DNA of 64,000 nt from Artocarpus heterophyllus (GCA_025403435.1 CM046351.1:3244801-3308800), one strand, 5' to 3'; numbered from the stretch's first letter, positions 22,701-32,727 are shown. A program made the numbers and translations. The notes: a model not told the origin generated them from the letters alone.

Positions 22701-23110
22701 TTTTTTTGTCTTTTCAGGTCCTTCCAAATTCACAGAAACCATAAAAAAGCACCAATCCTTGTCTTCCATTACATTAACATCTACATGGGGTTTCGGGATA
22801 TAATTCTGGTCAAAACTCTCAACTTGCATCCAATATCAGCCGCCTTTTGAGAAATTCTCTAGTCCTGATAATTAATGCACCGGCTTATTGCATTTTTGTC
22901 TATTATTAGCATAAAAATAATAAAAAAAAAGCTTTACGACACTGAACTATAGTTGTGTCTAGTACAGCTAATTCCCAAATACCTTTCTGTATTAACACTT
23001 TAATTTCACCACAAAGTTTTATTTTTATCTTCTTTTTTTTTTTCTGCGAATTAAGTGAATTCTCTTTGAGATCCGGGTCTTTCCCGTGTGTGACCAAGAA
23101 TGTAACAAGT

Positions 23111-23116
23111 GAGACA
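23111..23116 (-). promoter_or_regulatory. AuxRE-like GAGACA upstream of SAUR copy 4
   Basis: GAGACA (TGTCTC on the minus strand) in 'aacaagtGAGACAagag', about 115 bp before the TATA box. It fits auxin-induced control but is a six-base match only. Confidence 0.4.
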
Positions 23117-23225
23117 AGAGAATAATATTGAACGACAAGTTGCAACAACCACATTAAATTAAAATGTCTTCATTGGACCACAGAAATTTCTTGCTTGTTA
23201 CCTTTCAGATCCCTCAACAAGCCAC

Positions 23226-23231
23226 TATAAA
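23226..23231 (+). promoter_or_regulatory. TATA box of SAUR copy 4
   Basis: TATAAA in 'gccactataaaatctccatcac', about 150 bp before the chosen ATG at 23382. Confidence 0.6.
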
Positions 23232-23381
23232 ATCTCCATCACAAATAACAAAGAGAACCATCCCAATTTTCAAATCATAAGAAGCTTCTTGTTTGGTCTT
23301 ATATATCATCAAAAATGATTTGTACTAAAAAAGTACCACGGAGAAGAAACGGCTACAAATTTTCCTAGGCTTCGGCTTTTC

Positions 23382-23717
23382 ATGGGAAAACTGCAAAAGT
23401 GCTTCCCCATTTTATTGGCAGCAAGAGAAGTTGAAGCCACTGATTTTAAAGAAATGGAAGTGCCAACAGTAGTACCAGATGATGTGACGGAAGGGCATTT
23501 CGCGGTTTTGGCAGTGAAGGGTTCTGAGAAAAAGAGGTTTGTTGTTAAGCTTGAGTGTTTAAATAGCCCTACATTTCTAAGACTACTGGAGCAGGCTGAA
23601 GAAGAGTATGGATTCGAACAAACCGGAGCTCTTGTGGTCCCTTGTAGACCTGAGGAATTACACGAGATTTTAGCAAGGCATGGTCAAGGAGATCAAATAG
23701 AAATACTAGGAAAATAA
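23382..23717 (+). CDS. SAUR-family small auxin-up protein (copy 4, intact)
   Basis: Single-exon, 111 aa, a normal SAUR length. It has a short N-terminal arm (MGKLQKCFPILLAAREV), an acidic linker, then the SAUR domain: VPDDVTEGHFAVLAV (about 31-45), RFVVKLECL (52-60), PTFLRLLEQAEEEYGF (63-78), ALVVPC (83-88) and RPEELHEIL (89-97). Family role: auxin-induced, short-lived proteins acting at the cell periphery to promote expansion through PP2C.D inhibition. The start is chosen because the only earlier ATG (23317) is out of frame by one base; it has six A where the frame needs five, and it makes a 17-codon uORF ending in TAG. It is the only one of four SAUR bodies here with no lesion in its body. 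TATA and AuxRE-like sites lie upstream. Confidence 0.85.
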   Translation: MGKLQKCFPILLAAREVEATDFKEMEVPTVVPDDVTEGHFAVLAVKGSEKKRFVVKLECLNSPTFLRLLEQAEEEYGFEQTGALVVPCRPEELHEILARHGQGDQIEILGK

Positions 23718-24211
23718 ACCGATGTTGTTCATTCATTCATTTATGTATGTATAAACCCCCTTTAATTAATATAGACTATGATCTTTTTGTCATTTTTTAA
23801 GGATAACTTCTTTCTTTCTGTACCTTGTTTACAATATGTACGATAAAATGTTCAAAATGTATATCACGTTATTGATCTTTTTATCATATTTGTAATGACC
23901 ATAAAATTAATATGTTCCCCAAAACCACGCAATGTGTACTATTCTATTCCTTAAACGGTGACTTGACGTGGTTAAGTTCTGGGACGGGGCCATAATTGTT
24001 TATGGAATTAATTTACATTTAATTCTGCGTACTTACATAGCTATCTAATTAATAGGGGGTTTGGGAACTTAGCTTAAATTATAAATTTGTAGTTGAAATC
24101 AATTTTATTATAGTATTTTTCCTCACACAATTTGAATTCAGACTAATTTTTTTAAAACTCTTAGAAGGTTCCCAACTTCATAAGTTTAGTCAGAGCAAAA
24201 TAGTGATATAC

Positions 24212-24248
<37 letters not shown>

Positions 24249-24365
24249 ATTCCTCAACATTTGAGGAAAGAACTTACCATTCTTCGTTTTCAATTTTTTT
24301 TTTTACCGATTTCATTATTCAGTCCTTTTTTCCCCTTATTGCTTACCCTTATTTAGGGAGTTTTT
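23718..24365. other. Intergenic DNA with (TA)n microsatellite
   Basis: The 3' flank of SAUR copy 4 ('cattcattcatttatgtatgt') corresponds to that of copies 1 and 2. An (AT)n run lies at about 24213-24243. No gene. Confidence 0.45.
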
Positions 24366-24560
24366 CATATTGATGTTGTATATCCTTTGATATCGTTTTC
24401 CAGATTTCCATCCTTCCAGATGTTCATGTCGTTTTGAATCTCTTTTTTTTTTTTTTGTGATTTACCATTTTGTTGTCGTTTAATTTAATATATGTCGTTT
24501 GTGTGTATATTGTCATTTTCTCAACACCTCGTTGTTTCTCCTTTCTCCTTTCTCTCCGTG
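24365..24560. repeat. TGTCGTTT-rich tract G
   Basis: Has 'catgtcgttttgaatctc', 'ttgttgtcgtttaat' and 'atatgtcgtttgtgtg'. The phrase 'gtcgttttgaatctttttt' is shared with the tract at 38.6 kb. Confidence 0.5.
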
Positions 24561-24589
24561 ACAATGCTCTTACGTTCTTTTCATTTTTC

Positions 24590-24690
24590 AATTATTTTTT
24601 TTAATTTGAGGTAAAAGGGTTCGAACTCTTCACATTTAGATAGAGTCAGGTCTGGTTTTATTGCTAAACTATGCTTACAACCACTTTTTA
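24590..24690 (-). repeat. Diverged tRNA-derived SINE-like element
   Basis: The minus strand carries a tRNA-like block with 'agttcgaaccctttta' (B-box-like) and 'gtaagcatagtttagcaataaa' (A-box-like) ahead of an A-rich tail. It is alignable with the element at 4.6 kb ('tcaggtctggttttattgctaaactatgcttacaacca'). Confidence 0.4.
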
Positions 24691-24699
24691 TTTTCCTTT

Positions 24700-25300
24700 T
24701 AAACATTTCAAATTTTCAAATAAATAGACTAGCTAGAAAGAGAGAAAATAAGAGTCGGCGAGCGGGAAGCCCCAGTTTCTGTCTTTAATTATCTTATAAA
24801 AAGTATCAAACCTTATTTGAACATGATATTACTATAAGCATAATATCAAGTCGTTAAGTGGTTTTAGCAAACCAAAACAAACAGAACAAAATAAATACCC
24901 AATGCAATGTTGTGTTTAATCAAAATTTTAGGATGCTGATTGGTGATTATGATCAATTGGTAGGTATATTAAAATCAATAAGCGAATGTGGAATATAAAA
25001 TTTTTCCAGCGCTATGAATGCAATGGCATAATTTTCTTTCTTGAAAATGTGAAAAAAAGTGTAACGAAGCTAATGATAGAAAGATAATCTAATATGATGC
25101 TAAACCAAAGATAATGCAATAGAACATCTTAATTGACATAAGACACAGAATAACACTATATGGGCTGGTACATTTTATATAATACGGCACACCAAACGCG
25201 TCCTCGACTTAATGCAGGTTCAAACAACTACATATTAATTATACAACAACATAAAATGGGCAAATTTCTAGGAAGAAGCTTTGCCTTCATCTATAGCACA
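24700..25300. other. Intergenic DNA 3' of the DUF247 gene
   Basis: AT-rich, no coding sequence. Part ('gaaagataatctaatatgatgctaaaccaaa', near 25080) parallels the 3' flank of the other DUF247 genes ('agaatctaatatgatataacaaaccaaac' near 41.93 and 58.34 kb), so it is homologous 3' flank. Confidence 0.4.
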
Positions 25301-25304
25301 TTTT

Positions 25305-25445
25305 TCACTCTCTGGGAAATACGGCACGCCAGGTCTGAATGAATGTTAATAAAAGAGTTATGACAGCACCCATTTGAGCTATGAAGGCCCAGGGGTTACC
25401 AAAATATTCTTCACGCACTTGAGCCACCCAGACTGCACGCTTTTC
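25305..25445 (-). pseudogene. Displaced C-terminus of the 25-26 kb DUF247 gene
   Basis: Read one frame off from the 480-aa frame, this stretch gives VWVAQVREEYFGNPWAF followed by a hydrophobic segment ending LLLTFIQTWRAVFPRE and a stop. It aligns directly with the IWIAEVLTNHFGNPWTI to FVQTWYAIYPKK C-terminus of the gene at 42 kb. It is therefore the ancestral membrane anchor, disconnected by a one-base shift in the run AGAAAAGC. Confidence 0.75.
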
Positions 25446-26853
25446 TGTTGCAATGCTCTTCAATTTTAATCTTGATAAGCTCATAATCGTCAGGACTCCT
25501 GAAAAAGCAAGTTGAACCTATCATATTGAATACTTTAGCCACTTCTTCGTCGCTACTAAGACGATTCCGGAGTGCTCTCGCTGCCCTTAGGTCTTTTGCA
25601 TCTTGTTCTGTATCAACGAGTATATCCATAAAGTGTACGTAAGAAGTTACCCTCTGTTTTTCATCATCGTTCAGCCACGTTTCATAGGCTAACAAGTTCA
25701 ACAACTTATGCACGGTTGAGTGGTTCACGATCAATGTAGGAAGTTTAAGTTGACCTCGAATACCAAAGCAATGAGTACTGAAAGAGACAGATTTTAAGCC
25801 ACTTGAACTGCTAGGCTTTATCTTTATTCCGGATGATTTAAGTTCCTGGACATTGCGAAAATGTTGTGCATCAATTTGACGAAGAACCCAATCAATATCT
25901 AGTCTCGGTTTGCAAAAACTGAAACGCTCGAGACAATTCTTTGGTTGACTAAGATAAGAGAACAAACGCAACCAAAGCACATCGTCGTGATCACGACCCT
26001 CATTTTCAATATCGTAGACGCTGCCGTGTATGCACACTTTCCAGAGAAGGTCAAGAAGGTGAACTGGCTTTATTTTTTCAAATCTTTTAGCCAACCAACT
26101 TGGACGAAAGTTGATTTCGTTCTCTGCCATCGAATCACAAATGTTGTTCTTATGGACGAAAAGGAGGACGGCAAGACTATAAGGCAAATCTGTACGCCAT
26201 TGGGTTGGGCGGAAGGAATCCTCTTTCTTTTTGTCGCCGCTCAAGTCCATCAACAACTCAAGGACTTGAAACGGGATTTGGTTTTGAAACAAAAACAAAT
26301 CCTGTTGGATCCAGGATTCCTCAATGTTATTAATCTTAAACTCTTTTAACTCGCCACAAATATTACTCTGTATGAACTTTAGTATTGCACACCCATTTAA
26401 GAACAACAACCCGGCTAGGACATCATCACTAATACCATAAGAAGGAATATGCTTCCCCTCACCGAAGCACTCCTTTAGAGCCTGGATCTCCTTCTTGATT
26501 TTCTGGAGTAAATTTTCCGATGACTCGCCTCTATCTTTGATGAATTTCGCAGCCAATTTAAATTTAAGTTCGTCTGTGTCATTTTTGACATCAAACTTCC
26601 TTGGCTTATAATAGTACTCTGATATATCTTCATTTTTCCGGGTGATGCTCTTCCAAAACATATCTATTTTTTTCCGACTCGTCTGATCTTCATCTTCTTT
26701 GGCACTCTTGCCTTTTTCTTCTTCCCTGAGTTTAAGTAGCAGGTCCTTCTCATACGGAGTAAACTTTAATTTATTTTGGTCATCATCGCTTGTGCTTGAA
26801 TATCGAGTACTCACTCCCTGATGTTTTCTCAGCTTGCAGGATCTTCTCATCAT
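25411..26853 (-). CDS. DUF247 (UPF0481) protein, ends frameshifted
   Basis: A 480-residue open frame with the DUF247 order of motifs: YYKPRKFDV (about 80-89), LLFLNGCAIL (149-158), DLFLFQNQIPFQVLELL (185-201), PVHLLDLLWKVCIHGS and, in the last third, FRNVQELKSSGIKIKPS and LLNLLAYETWL. Length is usual for the family. Family proteins are plant-specific, usually with one C-terminal membrane helix; biochemical role unknown. Two oddities: the family start MAGEL lies upstream at 26884 in another frame (31 bases away), and the C-terminus turns into CSLGGSSA by a frameshift at about 25440. The lost frame continues through a membrane-helix sequence to a stop at 25305-25307. It is either a recent pseudogene or has sequencing errors in two places. 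Confidence 0.75.
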   Translation of the reverse strand: MMRRSCKLRKHQGVSTRYSSTSDDDQNKLKFTPYEKDLLLKLREEEKGKSAKEDEDQTSRKKIDMFWKSITRKNEDISEYYYKPRKFDVKNDTDELKFKLAAKFIKDRGESSENLLQKIKKEIQALKECFGEGKHIPSYGISDDVLAGLLFLNGCAILKFIQSNICGELKEFKINNIEESWIQQDLFLFQNQIPFQVLELLMDLSGDKKKEDSFRPTQWRTDLPYSLAVLLFVHKNNICDSMAENEINFRPSWLAKRFEKIKPVHLLDLLWKVCIHGSVYDIENEGRDHDDVLWLRLFSYLSQPKNCLERFSFCKPRLDIDWVLRQIDAQHFRNVQELKSSGIKIKPSSSSGLKSVSFSTHCFGIRGQLKLPTLIVNHSTVHKLLNLLAYETWLNDDEKQRVTSYVHFMDILVDTEQDAKDLRAARALRNRLSSDEEVAKVFNMIGSTCFFRSPDDYELIKIKIEEHCNRKACSLGGSSA

Positions 26854-26889
26854 TCATGACTTCCAGTTGTAATTCTCCAGCCATATTTG

Positions 26890-27328
26890 CTTTTTGTGCC
26901 TAGTCAAAAATGCAAAATAAAAGGGCTATATATAAATATACATATATATATTGGCACTACTATAGCATTCAACTAAACGTACAAACATTTATATTATATT
27001 TTAGCACTACGAAGTTCCTTCCTCTTTTTCAATTGAAAAAAATTAAAACATCTAAACCTATTTGTCTTTGTGTTTTCCAAATAATATGGAATTGTATTAG
27101 CATCAATCGTATTAGAAAGACTAATATGCATTATTTAAAAAAAAAATCTCACTAGTACTCTATGAATTTTAGATTAATTCCTACTTTTTCCTCCCAAATA
27201 ACTTGAATTAGTATCATTTAACTCTCTACAAATTTATTTAAAAAAAGAAAAAAAAAAAGGGAGGGGGGGGGGGGGGGGGGGGGGATTACTCTCTACAAAT
27301 TTTTGTTAAAAGAACAGAAAAAAAGGGG
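26890..27328. other. 5' flank of DUF247 gene; poly-G tract
   Basis: AT-rich upstream DNA of the minus-strand DUF247 gene, ending in an A-rich run and an almost pure G run at 27261-27284. Nothing coding. Confidence 0.6.
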
Positions 27329-27333
27329 TTAAG

Positions 27334-27998
27334 TGTTGCAGATATAGAGCCAAATCAAGTCGACACCCCAGCAAAAAGAAGAAAAAGGGAGAAAAGCAGT
27401 CCTCGGGAGGCAGAGAGCCAGCGCTGCGGCTCTGGCAGAAGAGCGCCGCGGCGCTGGGACAAGGGAGCCTAGGTGCCAAGTGGAGAGCGCATAGGCGCCA
27501 ACAACAAAAGGCCGAGGCGTCGAGTGGATGGCGCCTAGGCACCAGGTGTATTGCGCCTAGGCGCTGCAGGGGGCGCCACAACGCTCATTTCGAGCTCCGC
27601 GGCGCTGACGCGTTGTGATGCGCGATATTTTTTTAGTCATAGTCGACACTCAAAGGCCCCAAAAACGGGAAACTACTAGGGTTTCTCATTAGTTGCTATT
27701 TTTCTCTTCCTTTGGTTATAAATAGACACAACGTGGCTAGGAGAAAAATTCCCACAGGGTGCTAGATAGAAGAGAGTTTTGGTAAGCACAATTTGAGAGT
27801 GTGTGAGAAACTTCTCTTGTAATCTGTAATCTCCTTCATCATAGTGAAATCTGCAAGCGGCAGAAACAGGACGTAGTCTCAATTTTGGACGAACCTGTAT
27901 AAAATTTGGTGTCTCTTTTTCTTCTTTTTTCCTATTTATTTTCTGCAATTGTTCGTTCTTGCGATCCTTGAAATTAGGAGTCGCCTAATTTCCCAACA
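27334..27998 (+). repeat. 5' LTR of the copia element
   Basis: Begins TGTTGCAGAT and ends CCCAACA (TG...CA). 665 bp. The first third is GC-rich with repeated GCGCC/GGCGC words; a TATA-like TATAAATAG is at 27718. Compared with the 3' LTR it lacks about 78 bp after 'ggtggctag' but has about 50 extra bases near 27460-27500. Confidence 0.9.
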
Positions 27999-28000
27999 AA

Positions 28001-28012
28001 TGGTATCAGAGC
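28001..28012 (+). other. Primer binding site (initiator Met-tRNA type)
   Basis: TGGTATCAGAGC lies two bases after the 5' LTR, the standard copia PBS complementary to the 3' end of initiator methionine tRNA. Confidence 0.9.
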
Positions 28013-28032
28013 GGAGGTTTTGATCAAGAACG

Positions 28033-30681
28033 ATGACTGGAGAAGAAGGTATGGCAGCCGGTATCACCAAATTTGATGGTTCAGATTTTTCCTATTGGAG
28101 GATGCAAGTTGAAGACTATCTCTACAGCAGGAAACTGCACTTGCCCTTGAGTAATAAGCCCGAAGGCATGAAGGATGAGGAGTGAAATCTCCTTGATAGA
28201 CAGGTGCTCGGTGTGATCTGTTTGACCTTGTCAAAGAACGTTGTTCACAACATTACGAAGGAGACTACTACAACAGGGATGATGAAGGCTCTGTCGGAGA
28301 TGTATGAGAAGCCCTCAGCCAATAACAAGGTACATCTCATGAGGAAGCTTTTTAATTTAAAGATGCCTGAAGGTGCCTCGGTTGTAGAGCATTTAAACAG
28401 TTTCAACACCGTCCTAAACCAATTGGTCTCGGTAGAGATTAAATTCCATGATGAGATCAATGCTTTAATCCTCTTGGCCTCGTTACCAAATAGTTGGGAA
28501 CCCATGAGGGTGGCCATTACAAATTCGCTTGGGAATGCCAAATTGAAGTTTGTTGATGTCAGAAACTCCATTCTGGCGGAAGAAGTTCGCAGGAAGGACT
28601 CAAGTGAAGCCTCTTCATCGAACTCAGCCCTTAATGTTGATAATAGGGGCAGGAAACTTGACAGGCAATCCAACAGGGATAATGGCAAGAGATGCAAGTC
28701 GAGGAATAGGAGAAGCAAGTCTAGGAATGGTAGGACCCTGGAGTGTTGGAATTGTGGGAAGACTGGCCACTTGAAGAAGAACTGCAAGGCTCCAAGGAAG
28801 AACGAAGACAAGACTAATGACGCAGCTAACGCCGCCACTGAAGAGCAACATGATGCCTTAATCTTGTCAGTTGACAGTTCTTTTGATTCGTAGGTGATAG
28901 ATTCAGGAGCATCATTCCACACCACTGCACACCGTCATGTCCTGGAGAATTATGTTGTCAGAAATCATGGTAAAGTTTATCTCGCTGATGGAGAACCTTT
29001 AGATATTGTTGGCATTAGAGATGTCAATTTAAAAATGCCTAATGGGTCTATGTGGAAGATTCATAAGGTGAGACATGTTCCTAAACTAATGTGTAACTTG
29101 ATTTCGGTGGGGCAACTAGATGATGAAGGACATAAAGTGACCTTCGATTGTGGAGGTTGGAAAGTCACTAAAGGAGCGATGGCTATTGCTCGGGGACGCA
29201 AGGTTGGAACTCTCTACATGAACTCTAGTTGCAGAGATACAATAGCAGTAGCTGATTCCGCTGCCAATACCGAGCTATGGCATTATAGGCTCGGTCACAT
29301 GAGTGAGAAGGGTATGAAGGTGCTTCACTGCAAAGGAAAACTGCCGGGTTTGAAAACTGTTGATCACAGTTTGTGTGAAGCTTGCATCTTTGATAAATAG
29401 AAGAGAGTCAGTTTCTCAAAGATGGGTAGAGAGCCTAAGTCCAGGAAATTGGAGCTAGTTCACACAGATGTATGGGGGCCTGTGCCTGTGACTTCCCTTG
29501 GTGGCGCTAACTATTATGTGACGTTCATTGATGACTCAAGCAGGAAGGTATGGGTTTACTTTTTGAAAAACACATCTGATGTCTTTGATGCTTTCAAGAG
29601 ATGGAAAGCCATGGTGGAGAACGAAACAGATTTGAAGGTAAAGTGCTTGCAATCTGATAATGGGGGTGAGTATTTAGATGAAGATTTCAGGCGGTACTGT
29701 GTTGAGAATGGAATAAAGATGAGGAAGACCATTCCAGGGAAACCACAACAGAATGGGGTAGCTGAGAGAATGAACAGGACTTTAAACGAGTGTGCCAGAA
29801 GCATAAGGTTGCATGCAGGGCTGCCAAAGATGTTTTGGGCTGAGGCAATTAATACAGCCGCTCATCTGATCAACATAAGTCCATCCACACCATTGAAGTT
29901 CAAGCTACTAGAAGAAGCCTGGAGCCATAAAAAGATTAATCTCTCTTACTTGAGAGTGTTTGGTTGTGTTTCCTATGTTCACATTGATTCTGCTGCTAGA
30001 AGTAAAATGGATGCCAAGTCAAAGAAGTGTTTTCTGGTTCGCTATGGTGGACTTGAGTTTGGTTATCGTCTCTGGGAAGACCAAAGTCGAAAGATTATCA
30101 GGAGCAAGGATGTGATCTTCAATGAAGGTGTTCTGTACAAGGATAGAGACAACACTGACTCTAGGGGTTCAGGTTCTGAAGATAAGAAGCCTGAGGTGAT
30201 TCCATTGAAGGATCTTCCTGAAGTGGAAGTGGAGAATCCAGAGGTTGAAGACCAAAAAAATGTAGCTCCAGAAGGAAACCAGAGGACTCCTGTCACACCA
30301 GTCAAGAGGTCTAGCAGGACTATAAGACCACCGCAGAGATACTCCGCTACTCTGCATTATATTTTGTTGACCGATAGAGGTGAGCCAGAGAGCTATGATG
30401 AAGCGGTGAAGGCTGAAGATTCGATTAAGTGGGAGTTAGCCATAAGGGACAAGATGGATTCCTTAATGTCCAATCGGACATGGCAACTGGCAAAGTTACC
30501 ACATGGCAAAAAGGCCTTGTGCAACAAGTAGGTATACCGGGTAAAAGATAAAAGTGATGGCAACAAACGGTATAAGGCAAGATGGGTGGTAAAAGAATCC
30601 AGAGATATGCTCACCAAGACGGTTCCGATTGAGAAACTGAAGTTGTGCGCAACTTCAGTTGGACTTCTCCAAGAGGCGTGA
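28033..30681 (+). pseudogene. copia gag-pol, one frame with four internal stops
   Basis: A single reading frame from the ATG at 28033 to TGA at 30679-30681 is interrupted by TGA at 28183, TAG at 28891, TAG at 29398 and TAG at 30529. Domains in order: gag (FDGSDFSYWRMQ near the start), CCHC zinc knuckle CWNCGKTGHLKKNC (28744-28785), protease with DSGAS (about 28900), GAG-pre-integrase (LWHYRLGHMS, about 29275), integrase core with D in HTDVWG, D in SDNGGEY and E in NGVAERMN. Then comes the RT start (YRVKDKSDGNKRYKARW), abruptly joined to an RNase H end (DMLTKTVP). RT catalytic YVDD and RNase H residues are absent. The stops fit single-base changes from Trp or Gln codons. Confidence 0.9.
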
Positions 30682-30728
30682 GAAGTCGTTGCCGCTGCAG
30701 TGGGAGACATGGTGATTGATTAGTCTCC

Positions 30729-30739
30729 AAGTGGGAGAT
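30729..30739 (+). other. Polypurine tract
   Basis: AAGTGGGAGAT immediately before the 3' LTR, in the expected place for plus-strand priming. Confidence 0.85.
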
Positions 30740-31446
30740 TGTTGCAGATGTGGAGCCAAATCAAGTCAACACCCCAACAAAAAGAAGAAAAAGGGAGAAA
30801 AGCAGTCCTCGGGAGGCAGAGAGCCAGCGCCGCGGCTCTGGCAGAAGAGCGTCGCGACGCTGGGACGAGGACGCCTAGGCGCCAGCAACAAAAGGCTGAG
30901 GCGTCGAGTGGATGGCGTCAGGTGTATTGTGCCTAGGCACTGCAGGGGGCGCCGCAGCGCTCGTTTCGAGCGTCGCGACGCTGACGCGCTGTGATGCGTG
31001 ATATTTTTTGAGTCAGAGTCGAACTCAAAGGCCCCAAAAACAGAAAACTACTAGGGTTTCTCATTAGTTGCTATTTTTCTCCTCCTTTGGTTATAAATAG
31101 ACACAAGGTGGCTAGGGTTGTGTGTGTGTGAGATTGAGAGTGGCATTATTTTGTGTGAGGCAAAATTCATGAGAACTCCATCGTTGAGAGAGAAAAATTC
31201 CCACAGGATGCTAGATATAAGAGAGTTTTGGTAAGCACAATTTGAGAGTGTATGAGAAACTTCTCTTGTAATTTGTAATCTCCTTCATTATAGTGGAATC
31301 TGCAAGTAGCAGAAACAAGACGTAGTCTCAATTTTGGACGAACCTGTATAAAATTTGGTGTCTCTTTTTCTTCATTCTCCTATTTATTTTCTGCAATTGT
31401 TCGTTCTTGCGATCCTTGGAATTAGGAGTCGTCTAATTCCCGAACA
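30740..31446 (+). repeat. 3' LTR of the copia element
   Basis: TGTTGCAGATG to CCCGAACA, 707 bp, closely similar to the 5' LTR. It carries about 78 bp (31117-31194, starting GGTTGTGTGTGTGTG) absent from the 5' LTR, and in turn lacks about 50 bp of the GC-rich block. Confidence 0.9.
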
Positions 31447-31451
31447 TTAAG

Positions 31452-32725
31452 TGTTCAGCCCCCTCTTTTTCTCATTTCTTTTTAACAAAATTCTATGCTA
31501 CAGGATTGAGTGGGACTAAATTAAAATTAACATGAAAAGCAGGAGTTTTTAAAGTTTTGAGGACTACAGTGAAAATTACAGCAAATAGGAGGAGCACACG
31601 TGAGAACTAACCAAAAAAAGAGATTTAAAAACAATCATAATTATCAGGAAGATAGTATCGAATGAATACAGCAGTGAGCGTCCCATAAAATTCAAGAAAA
31701 CAACAAAAAATGTTACCTTGAAAAGAGTTTAAAATATTCAGTTGATCGGACTGGATCAGCCTGAATGCAATTGCAAGGAGGAGAGGTTGCAAAAACATAG
31801 GGATAAATTATTAGTAAACAGGATCGAAAAAGATGAAAAAAAAAAAAAAAAGTGAAACGAATAGATTTATTTATAAAACTTTCACCAGTGAATTTATACA
31901 TATATATATATATATATATGTACACACACATACATATATAGGGCATGTCTAGGGTTCTTACCCATTATAGGTGATATTAAACTTTGATCATTTAATATTA
32001 TCGTATATTTTGTTCTAATAGAGTATATATACTATATTCTCAATGTAAAGACATCAAATTAAAAAAATATGAAAAATTTAAAATGGTTTTGTTTTTTTTT
32101 TAGAAACACTGCGACTGATTAATTTATATATAATTAAATTGCGACTCTAGTTAGGGAGGTTACACTTGCAAAGATAGACTACTTATTAACTGGAAAAAAT
32201 GGGACAAAAGTGAGAGACAAAAACGAAGTGGAAATAGGATTAATTTCTAGAACTTCACCATCGAGTTAACCCTAGAAAATAAGTGGTCAGACTGTCCTTT
32301 TTTGCTATGTCATGAGCCTAAATATTCACAGATTCCCACGGTTAAAAAAAACACTTAAACATTATAAAACTAGATTTTTTTATTTTATTGACAAAAAATC
32401 TCACTATGTGCTTAGTTAGTCAAATGAGTTTATTTATATTACGCATCTTTTCAATTCATTTAACATTAATTGTAGAGTCAAAAAATTAAAAAAGAAAAGT
32501 GAAAATGCAAACAACTATAGCCCGGAGCGTGTGACGACGTTTCACTACTCCCGGAAGGAAGAAATGATAAGCTAATTGCGTTCTACTTGTATTAATTAAT
32601 TTAAAAGAAAATTGTATAAAGTAACTCACAAAAGTTCAATTTTTGAGCTGACGAGACCAGAATCTTGAGCAGGCATATGTATCTACCAGGCAGTGAAATG
32701 AAGCGGCTGCAATAAATAAATAAAT
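31452..32725. other. Intergenic DNA
   Basis: AT-rich with an (AT)n run near 31901-31918 and poly-A/poly-T runs. No gene or repeat family is recognised. Confidence 0.45.
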
Positions 32726-32727
32726 TA

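Larger units (their letters stand above)
27334..31446 (+). mobile_element. Ty1/copia LTR retrotransposon, 4.1 kb, RT/RNaseH-deleted
   Basis: Both LTRs, PBS, PPT and the 5-bp target duplication TTAAG (27329-27333 and 31447-31451) are present. Internal order is gag, zinc knuckle, protease, integrase, a few residues of reverse transcriptase, then the extreme end of RNase H. Integrase before RT is the copia order. Most of RT and RNase H is missing, by a deletion at about 30593 that keeps the frame. Four in-frame stops interrupt gag-pol. The element cannot move on its own, though its ends are complete. Confidence 0.92.

Noticed and set aside
25945..26349. 134-codon plus-strand frame
   Set aside because: Antisense shadow of the 25-26 kb DUF247 gene.
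28245..28925. 226-codon minus-strand frame
   Set aside because: Antisense shadow of the copia gag frame.
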